Positions 12,619 to 13,222 of a stretch of 13,222 nt of DNA are shown one piece after another. Numbering within the stretch: position 1 is the first letter of the stretch; each line of letters begins with the position of its first letter. The position numbers were made by a program, and so were the translations under genes. The notes under the pieces were generated by a model that had not been told where the DNA came from, ran no database searches, and saw only the letters and a program-made list of their open reading frames with translations. The stretch is from an uncultured Dialister sp. (GTDB taxonomy: Bacteria; Bacillota; Negativicutes; Veillonellales; Dialisteraceae): contig NZ_UPZP01000064.1 in the NCBI RefSeq assembly GCF_900538805.1, forward strand, positions 1 through 13,222, written 5' to 3'.

Positions 12619-12768
12619 TGTCATTTCGAGCGGAGCTGCCTGCGGGTGTGGGTGGCAAAGGCTTTAGGCTCATTGAAACTCTGAGTCGAGAAATCTCCGG
12701 CCGCCATGCTGCCCATACCATTGAGAATGGAGATTTCTTCACTCCACTTCGTTCCGGTCGAAATGACA
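12619..12768. repeat. 150-bp palindromic element, copy A
   Basis: The outer arms are TGTCATTTCGAGCGGA and its near-complement TCCGGTCGAAATGACA; the inner arms are GAAATCTCC and GGAGATTTC. The layout is that of a paired REP or small MITE-like element. Single halves of it occur at 9314, 9468 and 10878. Confidence 0.75.
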
Positions 12769-12938
12769 GGGGGACAACTGCCCGCTGCATGCCACCCCGC
12801 CCACCGGTATGTAACAATATCTGTCTCACTGACGCCATGTACCAAGGTCCTTTGCTTCGCTCAGGATGACAAGTGGGCGGCGGGGGCGTATATGGTATTC
12901 GGCGCCCTATCTAAATGACCGTAAGCAGCCTGCCGCCA

Positions 12939-13088
12939 TGTCATTTCGAGCGGAGCTGCATGGCGGTATGGGTGGTAAAGGCTTTAGGCTCATTGAAACT
13001 CTGAGCCGAGAAATCTCCGGCCGCTATGGTGCCCATACCATTGAGAAAGGAGATTTCTCCACTCCACTTCGTTCCGGTCGAAATGACA
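12939..13088. repeat. 150-bp palindromic element, copy B
   Basis: The same outer and inner arms and the same 150-bp length as copy A, 320 bp away, including the shared GGCTTTAGGCTCATTGAAAC segment between the arms. Confidence 0.75.
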
Positions 13089-13126
13089 GCGGGACAGCTG
13101 CCCGCTGCATGCCACCCCGCCCACTA

Positions 13127-13222
13127 GGGAAGTGCTGATTAAATCGTTATCGGATTTCATTCTTGTATTTTTATTCAATGCAAGGAATCAGTCGACGCGA
13201 ATAGCGAGCTATTTAAGGAGAC
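13127..13222. repeat. Start of an AT-rich repeat element cut by the window edge
   Basis: After the 320-bp repeats the sequence changes to AT-rich DNA beginning AGGGAAGTGCTGATTAAATC. It then matches the left end of the window: GATTT(C/T)ATTCTTG, then CAAGGA, a CAG, GACG and GAATAGCGAGCTATTTA. The palindrome AATAGCGAGCTATT is at 13200-13213. The rest of the element lies outside the window. No gene is seen. Confidence 0.6.

Larger units (their letters stand above)
12463..13126. repeat. Two tandem copies of a ~320-bp repeat
   Basis: Copy 1 (about 12463-12802) and copy 2 (about 12803-13126) align along their length: GGTATGTAACAAT occurs at 12488 and 12806, and GCATGCCACCCCGCCCAC at 12787 and 13107. 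Each copy contains a CTTCGCTTCGCTCAGGATGAC half-element near its start and a 150-bp palindromic element. Copies differ by scattered substitutions and small indels. No ORF within them is believable. Confidence 0.8.

Noticed and set aside
12394..13178. Several short ORFs on both strands in the 320-bp repeats
   Set aside because: They are formed by palindromic repeat elements, appear as mirror images on the two strands, and lack start signals.

Overview
Organism: the window looks like chromosomal DNA of a Firmicute. The main reason is three T-box leaders, an RNA device largely confined to Firmicutes and relatives, together with strong AGGAGG-type ribosome binding sites. The moderately balanced base composition and the many interspersed palindromes would suit a Negativicute such as a Dialister/Megasphaera-like gut bacterium, but that placement is inference and is not proven here. 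No rRNA, tRNA, transposase or CRISPR array was found.

Layout: (1) 1-410 has no gene. It is dense in RNA-like helices, including a 22-bp stem closed with three G-U wobbles, and shares a conserved core with the right edge of the window. (2) 411-2723, minus strand: a three-gene operon of yjiH-like and yjiG-like Gate-domain membrane proteins and an M20-family amidohydrolase. A 14-bp palindrome fills its promoter spacer and a perfect hairpin terminator closes it. (3) 3161-3750: a promoter and T-box leader followed only by a 36-codon ORF and a terminator-like hairpin. (4) 3768-9293: a second T-box leads a plus-strand operon of a 25-codon ORF, a URO-D-family (corrinoid/thiol methyltransferase-like) protein, a lipoprotein amino-acid-binding protein, a 274-bp structured gap, two permeases, an ATPase and a short-chain dehydrogenase. 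(5) 9294-9764: a 59-bp tandem repeat array. (6) 9765-10781: an alpha/beta hydrolase resembling the esterase-713 group. (7) 10782-11196: small palindromic repeats. (8) 11190-12431: a third promoter and T-box controlling a lone second amino-acid-binding lipoprotein. (9) 12432-13222: two copies of a 320-bp repeat carrying 150-bp palindromic elements, then the start of another repeat element.

How it fits together: all three T-boxes carry the same apparent specifier codon, UGC (cysteine), followed by the conserved purine, and all have UGGA in the antiterminator bulge, which matches the U73-CCA end of tRNA-Cys. The antiterminator helices covary between the three copies. The plain reading is a local cysteine-starvation regulon: when uncharged tRNA-Cys builds up, the cell makes a polar amino-acid ABC importer (probably for cystine, cysteine or a related sulfur compound), a spare binding protein, a small membrane peptide, a putative thiol methyltransferase and an SDR oxidoreductase. 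The enzymes suggest that the imported compound may be a modified thiol that needs processing. The most noteworthy parts are the T-box that appears to gate only a 36-aa peptide, and the URO-D protein without a corrinoid partner inside a cysteine-controlled import operon.
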